The notes below the pieces were generated by a model that saw only the letters and a list, made by a program, of their open reading frames with translations, was not told the origin of the DNA and searched no databases. 64,000 bases of DNA. Source: Rhizoclosmatium globosum (Eukaryota; Chytridiomycota; Chytridiomycetes; Chytridiales; Chytriomycetaceae). The stretch lies in contig MCGO01000001.1 of assembly GCA_002104985.1 (NCBI GenBank), positions 62,001 through 126,000 on the forward strand, in the 5' to 3' direction. Within the stretch, counting starts at the first letter, position 1; each line of letters starts with the position of its first letter. Shown one piece after another: positions 54,301 to 64,000 of this stretch. The translations under genes and the position numbers were made by a program.

Positions 54301-55080
54301 GACCCTTTCTGCAAAATAGTAATAACATCCTGTGCAGAATTCACGAGGATCTTTTCCATTCCTTGCACTTCGTTGGAACCACGGCGGTTCATATCTTCAA
54401 AGATTTTGAGTTTCACGGATGGAACTGTTGGATCGTCTGGAGAGAGAAGGTCACGAAGCTCTTCATTATAGATTTCAAGAAACTGTGCGCCATATAATAT
54501 TATTAGCGAGGTCTTCGAGGCCGTTGAGAAAGCGACGAGTTACCGAAACGCGAACAGAATATTCCGAGTCCTCCTTCTCGAGCTTATCAAAGAGACGGTA
54601 CAGTGTACGTGGAATGATTCCCGCGTCTTTTCCTGCACAAGAAGTGAGGTCTCCCTCCATAGTATGTGTTTTTCCAGTTCCCGTCTGTCCATACGCGAAA
54701 ATGGTGCAGTTGTAACCCATCAGGACCTGTCATTTCGGAGTAAACACCACATCTTCCATCCAGCCATCACTACGCAATACCTCCTCCAGAATCGGCGCAA
54801 CGACTTCATCGTACACCATTTGCTGGTCAGCATCGGGACCAAATACTTTATCGAACGAGTAAGTTTTCGACTGCGGGTCTGACGGGTTCGCCTTGACATG
54901 AAGGTCCTTCCCTTTTACGCCAGAAGTGCTGATTACAATTGGGCTGTTTTCGCGGATTTCTTTCTGGTTTCGTGGCCTGGATTCGGCGGGTGCTTAGTGC
55001 TTCACCAGGGAAACAAGGAAGTGTTGTTACCGCACGCGCACGACGACGTTGATGTTGGTTTCTTTGGATTCAGACGACAT
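51322..55080 (-). CDS. kinesin-5 (BimC/Eg5 family) mitotic motor
   Basis: Plus-end bipolar kinesin that slides antiparallel spindle microtubules. The N-terminal motor starts [21 protein letters not shown]-loop [10 protein letters not shown]; switch I NEASSRSH (across an intron); switch [13 protein letters not shown]; and the neck-proximal [18 protein letters not shown], which is diagnostic of the family. Long coiled coils follow (about 53610-51800). The tail has a BimC-box-like [16 protein letters not shown] with a TPRK CDK site. At least ten short introns are inferred, and all tested joins keep frame. End taken at the stop at 51322; a frameshifted extension to 51204 is possible. It is divergent from the WW-domain relic. 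Confidence 0.92.
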
Positions 55081-55339
55081 TTGAATGCGGCGAGAGACGG
55101 TGGGACGGAGGATGGCGAGGCGGTTGGGTGGTGGGCGCCTTTCTTTCAAAACCAACTTGTTTCGGACAAAATGGAAGAGCGAATGACCAAAACTATGAGT
55201 GCATCATTACAGAGGGCCTTACATTCACGAGATTTAAATCCTATTCTAGAATGGGTCTTTGAAAAAGTCGGAGGTTGCCCACTTATTTTTGGAGTTGGTA
55301 GTAACGATATTGGCTCTTAAGTCGAGAGGCTATCATTAA

Positions 55340-56212
55340 ATGTTCTCTTTCCTTCCCCCATATTTTTGGGATTGGTCCTCCAAAGCCGTCACTACCACCC
55401 CCGATTGTAGCTGCTCCTGTTCTACTGCTGTCCTGCAAGAAGCTGCGGAATTGCGAATGGCCTTTGCTACACTGCCTGCCCATCAACCTGCAATCATCAT
55501 CACCTGGATCACAGGACCTTCTCCAACTCAAACACAGCAATCGACTAACCCTTCTGATCTTGGATTCACCTGCCAATGCTCCCATTCCAGTCAGGCTGTA
55601 CTTCTACCGTAGTGGTCCAGAACAGCCCAATTTGTCCAAATGCGTGCAGTAACATTTGTGTTCCTTCCACTCAATCAAGCCCTGGATCTGGATCTTCACT
55701 TTCTTCAAGTACCATCGCAGTAATTGCCATCGGAGCCATTACTTGATCGTCATTGCTATTGGAAGTTTCATGCGCCGTAGTCACTTGTTCAAGCCAAAGA
55801 CCGCTACAAGGTTCGCCTCGGCCACCTGGTCAAAAGTCATAGATTCTTCAGGAACAGAGCTACTTCCTCGGGATGGGAAGCGAAGAAAACCGAAGACGGT
55901 CGTGTCTACTTTGTTAACCACAACACCAGCACCACCACCTGGAATGATCCAAGAACTGGGGCACCATCCGATGGAAACGTTGTAGAAGAGAGAGTCACTT
56001 CCGATGGCCGTGCATATTACGTGAACCATGCTACTCAAGAGACTACTTGGACTGACCCTCGTGTCGTTACCATCTCCACTAATGCTTCATCCCAAGCCGC
56101 ACCAAATGATTGCCAGAGACAAGCTCTTCACGTCGGTATGTTTCAAACTTACCAACGTATCAAGTTGGCTCTTCGCAGGCATAGAGGGAAATGTGGACAC
56201 TTATTAATGTAA
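55340..56212 (+). pseudogene. WW-domain membrane protein relic
   Basis: Pieces in different frames suggest one protein: a Cys-rich segment (GFTCQCSHSSQ, then NSPICPNACSNICVPSTQ), a Ser-rich linker, a membrane span (SSSTIAVIAIGAI continuing in another frame as LIVIAIGSFMRR), and two consecutive WW domains. The first is GWEAKKTEDGRVYFVNHNTS...TTTWNDPR; the second is RVTSDGRAYYVNHATQETTW followed by TDPR. At least three frame changes are needed, so it is either a pseudogene or heavily affected by indels. WW domains bind proline-rich ligands; a membrane-anchored pair is unusual. Confidence 0.55.
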
Positions 56213-56296
56213 TCTACTTTTGTTTGAGGATTAAGTAGAAATAGAGTCTTCGATTCGATATTTTTATGTAGTTTGTGTAAAAGAGCGGACAAAGCT

Positions 56297-57385
56297 TCAT
56301 TCACCCGTTACTGAAATTCGTTTCCAAACTACATGAAGCAAATCCTCGGAAACAGTCCACCCAATCTTACGCAATTCGTCACTATATCCTTTAGCCCTGT
56401 TAAAACAGTCTTCGTCGGGTGGACCTGACTTAGTCGTGAACGAAACTGATTCAAGGAAAGAATGTGGAAGCCAATTCAACAGAGAATCAAAGGCTGAGTC
56501 TCGCAGGGAAGGCTCTTCAAAGCAAATGGACTTGAGTGATTTGCAATCAGGTAAAAATTCAAAGGTAATGAACCCAGTCGCCTTGAAATAAACTTTGCGG
56601 AGTAATTTCATGTCCTTGAAGAGTGCAGTCAATTGAGCGTCCACATTGACCGAATTCGTGCGAATACTGTGCAATGGAAGTTCTGTAAGGACTCTTATGT
56701 TCTGTTCTTCAACATCCTCAAGCGAAAGAAAAGCTGGCAGAGACAAGCATGGGATACTCTGAATTCGTGAAACTCCATTCAACAAGTTAATCGCTGATTC
56801 AAAATTCGAAGACGTCGCCCAAAAGTCGTCATCACTGAAGGTCAATGACACAGTAGGGGGAAGCAGTGCCAACACTTCTTCAAAGTACTCAACATCATGC
56901 ACTTCAACATCACCGCTACATCCATTCCTTTGCAGCACTCGAGCATATCTGAAAAACTTGAAGCGGTGTTTGAGTGGAATCCGAAGTACATTCAGTGAAG
57001 GAACGTGATAGAACGGCCATATGACTTCAAAGTCAAAGTCCCCAAATTCATCCTCAATTGCCTTTGCAACCTCGTAGATGGCTTTTGAAATGTATTTGTA
57101 GTAAGGAACTGCATGGCACAGGTTCATTATTGAATCTTTGTCGTTTACAAGACGGGCAATCTGGTCCAAGACTTCATTTGGGAGAGACTCGAGAGTTGGT
57201 TGGCCAATGCGAAGTGGCCTTTGTCGCCCACTGATCTTGTTCGACTCATCAAGTAATGCGTCAGCGATACTATTGACGGGCGGCAACATCAAGAGCGAAC
57301 GAAGCGTGTTGATATCGGCAAGAGCATTGCTGAGCTCGTGTTGAATCTGGTTGGGTTGGTGGCCAGCAGGAGTCAGTGCCATCAT
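56297..57385 (-). CDS. F-box-like protein (subfamily A)
   Basis: Single-exon gene. Starts MMALTPAGHQPNQIQ, then a short helical segment (HELSNALADINTLRSLL), PPVNSIADALLDES, F-box-like LESLPNEVLDQIARLVNDKD and LCHAVPYYKYIS, WPFYHVPSL, the YARVLQRNG marker and leucine-rich segments (CKSLKSICFEEPSL). The start at 57385 is the first ATG; upstream in-frame codons have only TTG. Intact frame. It lies tail-first against the WW relic and 84 bp from the 3' end of the adhesin gene's upstream neighbour, in a compact arrangement. SCF adaptor role inferred. Confidence 0.75.
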   Translation of the reverse strand: MMALTPAGHQPNQIQHELSNALADINTLRSLLMLPPVNSIADALLDESNKISGRQRPLRIGQPTLESLPNEVLDQIARLVNDKDSIMNLCHAVPYYKYISKAIYEVAKAIEDEFGDFDFEVIWPFYHVPSLNVLRIPLKHRFKFFRYARVLQRNGCSGDVEVHDVEYFEEVLALLPPTVSLTFSDDDFWATSSNFESAINLLNGVSRIQSIPCLSLPAFLSLEDVEEQNIRVLTELPLHSIRTNSVNVDAQLTALFKDMKLLRKVYFKATGFITFEFLPDCKSLKSICFEEPSLRDSAFDSLLNWLPHSFLESVSFTTKSGPPDEDCFNRAKGYSDELRKIGWTVSEDLLHVVWKRISVTGE

Positions 57386-57468
57386 TTGCAAGACACAATT
57401 TACAGTCCGCAAAATGGGAAAGAGTCAACATTATATTTGAACGAATCAACGTATAAGAGGCCATGTAT

Positions 57469-59343
57469 TTAGGCCAAAAGAACAAATACAGATAGAGCAG
57501 AAATTAGTGACCCAACAATCCTTTCTCCGGTGGAGGCATAAATATTGTTACTTGCAACCTTGCTCGTAGTTTTGATAGCATTAGGAGCAACGTATGCGAC
57601 AGTTGGGGTGGGAGCAGGTACGCCAGTTGGAAGAGAAATTGAAACCACTGATGTTGCTCCCGTAGATATACCGAGACTGCTACGAACTTGGACAGGTGAA
57701 GCAGAAACAGCCGTAGAAACAGAAACAGTTGAAGCAAAACGAATTGAAGCAGAGCTTGGTGAAACCGTCGTCTCAACGGCATCGGAACCAGCTATTCGAG
57801 ACGACGCTGAATAGATGTTCGCAAAGACGCCAGGTCCAGCCCTCTTGCCATTTCCAGGCTTAGCCGTCAACATCGAAATATCAAGTGACCCAAGCGCCTG
57901 ATGCTGCGAATAGATATCGACGTGAATTGCATAGTATGGTCCTTCTCCAATCACGTTGATGCCATACCATACATTGGACACATTTTTGGCAACAGTGAAA
58001 GTAAGTGTAAACCCAGATTCTTGAAGACTGGCCCCAGAGTAATAGATTTGCTGCACATCAACCAATCCTGTATTATACACAATGAAGTTGGAAGGGGCTG
58101 GGAAAGTTGGATTTTCGTTGGGAGCTTGAACACTGAAAATAGCTTGGTTTCCGTTCAAATTCAACAAAACAGATCCGTTGAAAGTAACAGGTGAAGCACC
58201 ATAGTCAAGACGAACTTCGGATAAAGTACCGATCGTAGAAATTATGTCAGGCAGCTTGATTCCAGCAGGAATGTCGGGGATTAATCGTCTTGCGTAGCTT
58301 TCAGCATCGTTTCCTAAAGATCTTAATCCGCGAACAGGCATTCCTTGTGCGGCTTTGGTAATTTCGTCTGGAATAGAAGATGGAGTAATGATCCCCGTGA
58401 CTTTGGCGGCAGAATATGGTTGAGTTGTGCTTGCGACAGTGGATACAGTAGAAAACGAGGCAGTGAGAGTATCCGAAGATGCAGTTGAAGACAATGTTGT
58501 GAAAACAGCAGTAGATAGAGTAGGAGACGGAGTAGTGTCAATGGTAGAAACAACAGTGGAAGTTATAGCACTGAGGAATTTCCTAGACGTGGCCGACAAC
58601 AACAAAAAAGAAAGAGCAGAATCCCTTTTGGCTTCAGGAGTGAAAGTGAGTCCAATTTCGAACGTTGCCATGGGAGTTGCTGTATCCGTTAAAGGAATTA
58701 CATCAACATGAAGAGCTCCAGCGCCCGAAAAAACTGATCCAACAAACTTGAACGCATAAAATACGTCTGAAACGTCGCTAACAATGTCGAAAGCAACTCC
58801 AACTGGACTTGCTCCGTCTTCGCCATGGTACGCAAAGACCTTTTCGGTGTCAAACAATTCTGGATTGTAGATGACAAAGTTCGAAACACCATCGACTGAC
58901 TGAAACGGTGATGAACCATTAGTTTGGTCAGTCAACCACTTACACTTACATTCACAGTTCCCTCAAAATCAAGAACCAAAACAGGAGTGTTCGCTTCACC
59001 GTCCGCAAAGAAGTTGGCTCCCTGAAAAGTTTGCACGACATCAGACACCAATGCAACTTCAATGCTTTTCAAGGATTCACTGAGGTCATCCTCCCTCGCT
59101 TCGAACGGTGTAAACTTCTCCTTATGCGCAGACCAGGAAGCTGCACTCAAAGTTGCAACGGGGGTAACAGCGTTGGCAGCTTTGTAATCAAGTGAATCTC
59201 AGTTTGGAGCTCCAACTTCAGATGGACTTACGTGGAAGACTGGTAGTCTCGTAGTTGACGGTTACTGTGGTGGCCGTTGGATGGACAGCAACGACGCCAG
59301 TGGAAGCCGCTGCAAGGGCAGCAACAGCGGTGATGATTCGCAT
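57469..59343 (-). CDS. secreted Ser/Thr-rich GPI-type cell-surface protein, copy 1
   Basis: N-terminal signal peptide (MRIITAVAALAAASTGVVAV). The mature part contains two homologous beta-rich units: one around SNFVIYNPELFDTEKVFAYH...GALHVDVIPLTD and one around SNFIVYNTGLVDVQQIYYSG...YAIHVDIYSQHQALGSLDIS. They are separated by a Ser/Thr-rich stalk with many short aliphatic-Ser-Thr blocks. A second Ser/Thr/Ala/Val-rich stalk leads to a C-terminal hydrophobic tail (IVGSLISALSVFVLLA) after small residues, as in GPI-anchored wall proteins. Introns at about 59183-59230 and 58907-58960. Probably an adhesin-like surface protein; no known adhesin fold is recognised. Frame intact. Confidence 0.78.
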
Positions 59344-59553
59344 CGATTTTTGGGGGCTTCCTATAAGATTTTTTCGCAACAAACCAAATGCTGGCCTCAA
59401 AGTTCATTTACAGCATAAAAAGATAGCCTATTTGACAGTAAACCCCAAGAAAACAGTATTTGTGATCACGTTGCTGAATATCAGTTAGATGTGTGGGAAA
59501 AAAAGCATTTTTATAGTCTAAAAATATGCAAAACGGCTTGGTTATTCTATTTA

Positions 59554-60628
59554 TTAATCTTTTCCCAGAACAGATCGATTTCTGACGAGAACGGGAATAC
59601 CAGGACACATTCTCAACGCTGTCTCCGAATTTCCCAAATTATGTGCTGAAGCACTTCGATGGTTGTGCACAACTGCTCCCGTGTCCATCGGTAAGAGACC
59701 TGAAGACGTTGAACTTGATTTCTTCACTTCATTAGCCAGCACAGCTTTGTTTCTAGATGAAGGCGTTGCGAGTTGAGTTACAGTTTTCTTCATCTCTGGA
59801 AGAATGATTTCAGCGTTTAAACATCTGCATAATACGTATGTTTGAATAGCCCATGCCATGTTAAGCCAAAATGAGTCTGGCCAAAGAGCTCCCGTGACCA
59901 TTATTGCTATGTTAGTTGATGCGACAAGAGACGATCGGAACACTACATAATTGTTCATCAATGATAATTTTAAAGACATAAACTTACTACTCATAACTGT
60001 CATATAATTCGTATCTGCAAAGTCCCATCCAATATGCCGTGCAATCACACCACAGCAACAACTGTAGCAAACAAGTCACAAAGAAGGTCAAGCCAGCTGT
60101 ATCCAATAAGACTGGTTGAATCTTGAGCAAAATCACATGTCTGACTCGCTTCGTCCCATTCCCCTCTTGACTTACATAGATCCCAAATCCCCCAAAACAA
60201 CCGATTGAGGATCAGGAGAGTAGAAATTACGGAACACCATTTATCGCGACCAGAAATAATCCAACTTCGATAAAGTATGAATGTATCGAATGTGAACGAG
60301 ATCATATGTGAAAAAAGGTTGGAAACCAGTTGAACTGATAGACAGGTGACAGAATTGCCGATTGGAAGAAGTAACACAATGTTTGCAACAGTATTGCAAA
60401 TAATAGATATGTTGCAACATGATATTATAGCCTCTGCCAGAAAAAGGCGGTCTTTCTGTAACGTTTGGTTGAAGAGTTTCACAAACACAGCAAACACCGC
60501 ATATAGTGCACTTTCGTTGTTAGTCCAAAGATGATGTGCAGAATAAAAGTCTGTTGGAACGTGAAGCCATTTGGTAATGTTGTTTCAGCAGTGAGGTCAG
60601 CCCGGAAGGAAGGATTTACGATGGACAT
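59554..60628 (-). CDS. multi-pass membrane protein, unknown family
   Basis: About six or seven hydrophobic segments are visible (for example FTFQQTFILHIIFG; ALYAVFAVFVKLF; ISCCNISIICNTVANIVLLL; WSVISTLLILNRLFW-like; SWLDLLCDLFATVVAVV; ASTNIAIMVTGALW). A polar, Ser/Lys-rich C-terminal tail of about 90 residues follows. The layout resembles small 7-TM proteins of zoosporic fungi, but no motif fixes a family. Two frame breaks are inferred: one near 60525 (after ILHIIFG) and one near 60048-60051 (between TVVAVV and IARHIGWDFADTN), each curable by one base. An intron is likely at about 59943-59988. Confidence 0.6.
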
Positions 60629-60732
60629 CTCTTCAAAATAATAAATACATTCGATTTTTCATCTATGTAATCAACTGTCACTCCACATGAAAAATTGAAA
60701 GAAATGACTTCATACAACGTATATTCAAAGTT

Positions 60733-62247
60733 TCACACTTTAAAATCATGTAAATACTTGCCCAACTCAAACCGAACTCTTCCCGCAAGCGCAAAAGCTG
60801 TCTCCATCCCAATATTCACTTTACACTTGACCTCTTCAATACGTCCCGCGGCACTCATCCGAATCAAAAGACCTTTTGCAACTAGAGACGTTATTTGCAT
60901 TTGAATGTCACTAGAGATTCGAGTTCATCGACTGTGGAGGACGTGTCTTCCTTGATTCGATAGAAGATGGCAAGCATACGTTCGATGGGGAATGGCTTTG
61001 GGCCGACGAGTTGTTGGCGGAGCTACAAGAGAGAAAGATGGGTTAGTCCAGGAACGCAATGGAGATAAATTATACTTTTGCTGAAGTCTTTTTAGCCGTT
61101 GAAATACCCGTTTTACGAGTCCTCTTTTCGTTGGCACGCGCAAAAAGCGAACATCCAGACCTTTAGGGTTGTAAGAAGCAATGAACGAAGCAAGGAGGAG
61201 GTATGTTGTGTTGTAGGGAAGATCAATGTCAAATGTTCTTTCGTTGTCGAGTTATTAAACGTGGGTAGATCAAACAAAATCTAATTACCAAGAGCTTTGA
61301 GGGTCTGAGCATTAGAGAATGGTTTGACAGACGTTGACGCTTGAGTCCATTCAGAACTTGACACTTTGCGAATATAGAGCTTATCAATGACTTCCCTAAA
61401 TATAGAATGAGTAAAGTCCAGAACAATTATAGATCCCTACTTGAAGTAGAATTGAACGGCATCATAGAGTAGTTTGGAATCCTTGATGTCCTTTGTGCAT
61501 TTGCCATGAATGACAGGATCCTTGTACTTTGGAAACAGGAGAGCGACAATATGCCTGAGTTCATTCAAATCTCTGCATGCACGGTGCAGAACAGACTGGG
61601 TCAAGTCGACAAAGCGCAGGTAAAACGCCAAATCATCTTCATCAGCTGGACAGTCCCGCTCCAGAATCACACGAGTCTCCGCATACGAGTACGCGTTGAA
61701 GTAGATATTGATCTGATTACTTTCTTCAGCATCGGCTTGGAACTGGCGCCACGGCAGCGCCGCAACAAAGACGCAAGTAACGTTTGGCAGACGGAGCAGC
61801 GCCGACACGAGGCGCACTCTGTTTTCCGCGAGGCCGCGCAGCTTTTCGGCGCCGTCGAATACAACGACTTTCGGGGTTGACAGGAGGCGGCAGGCAAATG
61901 CGAGCGAGGCCAAGTCGGAATGTGCGACGAGGGGCCAAAGAGGATTGCCGCCATCTTGCCTCGTTATTAGTCAGCAACCACTCGTTCGGCAAAGGAAACT
62001 AAACGACTCACCGCCGAAAGCACAAGCGGCAGAGTAAAGGCCCGGTTGCAGTCAACAATGCTCTCCGTCCAAACACGAGTTGCACTGCCGCTGTCTTGCC
62101 CGTTGCCGCGGGTCCAAACACAAACGCCGATGCTATCAGCCCGGCCAGTCGTTGCACATTTCGTAGCTGGGAGAGCTGTCTCTCTCGCCCGGAAGCTCCG
62201 TGGATGGCTGGTTGCTCATTTTTGGATGTGTCCGAAAGTTGGTTCAT
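60733..62247 (-). CDS. ORC5: origin recognition complex subunit 5
   Basis: AAA+ family subunit of ORC, which binds replication origins and loads MCM helicase with Cdc6. Walker A is FGPAATGKTAAV; the Walker B region is VVVFDGAEKLRG. LRLPNVTCVFVAALPW is followed by YFNAYSYAETRVILERDCP, then HRACRDLNELRHIVALLFPKY, which is highly characteristic of ORC5. The C-terminal domain includes LRQQLVGPKPFPIERMLAIF and FELGKYLHDFKV. Start at 62247 (MNQLSDTSKNEQPAI). Introns are inferred near 61975-62008, 61378-61440, 61265-61290 and 61025-61075. Two apparent 1-bp losses (near 62085 and 60907) interrupt otherwise conserved protein; for an essential gene this points to assembly error. Confidence 0.88.
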
Positions 62248-62379
62248 AAACCCAACATGGACCTTCAAAATCATTGATTCTTTCATCCAATTCACAGCTT
62301 TGAGTTAATACCAGAAAATAAAGAACGTAATAAACAATCAATCAATAGCTATAAATTTATGATGAGATCATCCTTTGAA

Positions 62380-64000
62380 TTAAACCAAGGAGAAAAGAGC
62401 AACAACGACAGCAAAGGTTTGGAAAGCTGCTTTTTCAGCGGCAGACGCGTAAATATTGTTATTGCCCGGCTTGTACGCAGTTGGGACAACTTGAACGTTT
62501 GGAGAAATGTAAGAAGCAGTTGGTGGAACATAACCAGGAACGGTAGCCTGCAAGGTTGTTGTAACAGCGTTTCCGCTGGCAAAGGAGCAGCAGAAGTAGT
62601 TGGTACCGACGAAAGTACAACAGATTGAGTAGCAACGCTCGAAATAGACGATCTTGCAGCAGTCGACGCAGATGGGAGAACAGACGAAACGGTGCTTGGT
62701 AAAGCAGTGGTTGATTGTATATCGGGAATTCGTGGGCTGAATCGGGATGAGGCCGAGAAAAGGTTCACTTCAACCCCACGAGCTCTCTTGCGTGCAACAA
62801 AGTAAAATGGATTCACATCAAAAGATCCAAGAGGCTGGTGGCCTGAGAAAACATCAACGTGGAAGCTGTAGCTAAACGCACTGGCATTGGTTGCAACACT
62901 GATTCCATACCACAAACTCTGCACATCTTTGTTAACAGGGAAAGAAACAGTGAATCCGTTTCCGAAAGGAGTTGAAGTGGAATATAGAACTTGGGTAGTA
63001 TCAATCTCATCGTTGTAAACAACAAAGTTGGATGGAGACTGTGGGGCTTTGGAAGGCGTGGCGACACTCAAAATAGCAAGGTTGCTGGCGCTATCGTGGA
63101 ACAAACTGGACGCGTTGAATGTAAGAACAGGTGCTTCAGGAGAGAGGAACAGTTCAAATCGGCCAGTTAGGGAATCCGCGATATCTGTAACATTGCCTCC
63201 ACTGACTTGACCCAATAGCGCAGCATAGGTGTACTTCTGAGAGCTAACAGCGCCTGACGATAAAGAAATAGAAGGAGTGCCTGCAGCAATACTCATTGCA
63301 TTTGTTGGAATGTCTGTAGTCTTGGTGATAGAGGTGACTTGCGCAATGTACGCAGTTGTAGTCGTTGTAGTCGTTGTAGTTGTATCAGTGGTGGTGCTCG
63401 TTGAAGTAGAAGATGTGGTGGAAGAGGTAGTTCGCGTAGCGCCGATGTGTGCAGCTTTGGCAGAAGCCGAGAACAGAGTCAGAGTCCACGAATCAACGTC
63501 TCGTTTTGTTGGTGCTTGAACAACATCCACATCGAATGAAGCAAGTGGAAGAGCGCCGGAATCTCCAGTCAAAATGTCGACATGGATAGTTCCCGTGAAC
63601 ACATCAGACTGAGTGTGACTGAAAGAATACCAAATCTTGCTAATACTGTTGTCTGCAACAAACGACACACCATCCTCTCTTCCACCTTGGAACGACAAAA
63701 TAGTCGTCGCATCAATTGACACAGGATCGTAAACAGTAAAGTTGTAGACACCTTGTTGAATCTAACAAACAGTTGACTCTGTTACATCACCACCCATTAA
63801 ATCTGTGTACTCCACCCACCTCGAACGAATCCGGAAGCGACAGAATGAGAATAACATCATTAGACGTCGCGTCGTCCGTAGAATACAGCTGAGCAGCCAC
63901 AACTCCGATTGGATTGGAAGACACGCTCACATCACCTGACAAGAGCGATCCTTTGACGTCGTCCCAGTTGGCGCCATAGGGACGTAAATCAGCTTGGTAG
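62380..64000 (-). CDS. secreted Ser/Thr-rich GPI-type surface protein, copy 2 (5' partial)
   Basis: Paralogue of 57469-59343, continuing beyond the window end. Visible: the end of a first unit (VVAAQLYSTDDATSNDVILI), an intron (about 63762-63818), a second unit (GVYNFTVYDP ... GTIHVDILTGDSGALPLASF), a Thr-rich stalk with a run of about ten Thr (63350-63400), and a third unit (SNFVVYNDEIDTTQVLYSTS ... SFHVDVFSGHQPLGSFDV). A Ser/Thr stalk follows. Near 62578 one base appears to be lost; in the corrected frame the protein ends NNNIYASAAEKAAFQTFAVV plus a hydrophobic tail, matching the GPI signal of copy 1. Without correction the tail is random and runs to 62349. The start lies beyond 64000. Confidence 0.75.

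Noticed and set aside
61784..62308. Plus-strand frames rich in Arg and Pro
   Set aside because: They lie opposite the ORC5 Walker A region and show no motif.
63277..63519. Plus-strand frame with a long Val run that resembles a membrane span
   Set aside because: It is the complement of the Thr-rich stalk of the surface protein.
1..64000. CRISPR arrays, bacterial operons, ribosomal RNA genes
   Set aside because: No regularly spaced repeats or rRNA-like stretches are seen, and gene structure with introns is eukaryotic throughout.

Overview
The window reads as nuclear DNA of a filamentous or zoosporic fungus, most likely a chytrid. Genes carry many short spliceosomal introns (about 45-70 bp, GTAAGT-type donors, CTAAC-type branch sites). 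There are fungal Zn2Cys6 regulators, an ATP-type PEP carboxykinase and fungal forms of TFIIH, complex I and kinesin-5 subunits. The chytrid placement is an inference from the general look of the genes and of the expanded F-box-like family; no search was run.

Layout. 1-3.7 kb: right part of a Mutator-like element whose protein fuses a Ulp1-type cysteine protease to a MULE transposase, then a 258-bp MITE. 4.2-10.4 kb: compact housekeeping block (PEPCK, Cdc37, TFIIH p62/Tfb1) and a tRNA-Pro(AGG). 10.7-18.8 kb: F-box-like paralogues, a DJ-1/PfpI protein and a TAP-like hydrolase. 18.8-24.9 kb: a complete 6,074-bp KDZ transposon with 87-bp terminal inverted repeats and a perfect 8-bp target duplication, inserted 2 bp before the ATG of another F-box-like gene. 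26-30 kb: nuclear cap-binding CBP80 and PEX11. 30-44 kb: paralogue-rich block with three TLC-domain membrane proteins, two Zn2Cys6 factors with doubled zinc clusters, UPRTase, an F-box protein and two AIF/FSP1-like oxidoreductases. 44.8-49.5 kb: complex I NDUFB11, a DHA2 MFS transporter, and broken duplicates (YecM-like, MFS fragment) beside a second identical tRNA-Pro. 49.7-64 kb: F-box paralogues, kinesin-5, a WW-domain relic, two GPI-type surface proteins, a multi-pass membrane protein and ORC5.

Cross-cutting points. (1) One F-box-like family has at least seven members here and splits into two subfamilies. (2) Many frames break by one missing base, usually in a short homopolymer, including in ORC5 and CBP80, which are normally single-copy and essential or nearly so. 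Assembly indels are therefore likely, and every pseudogene call based only on frameshifts is provisional. (3) The most novel part is the KDZ element with its convergent, unrecognised second gene (zinc-finger plus acidic protein).
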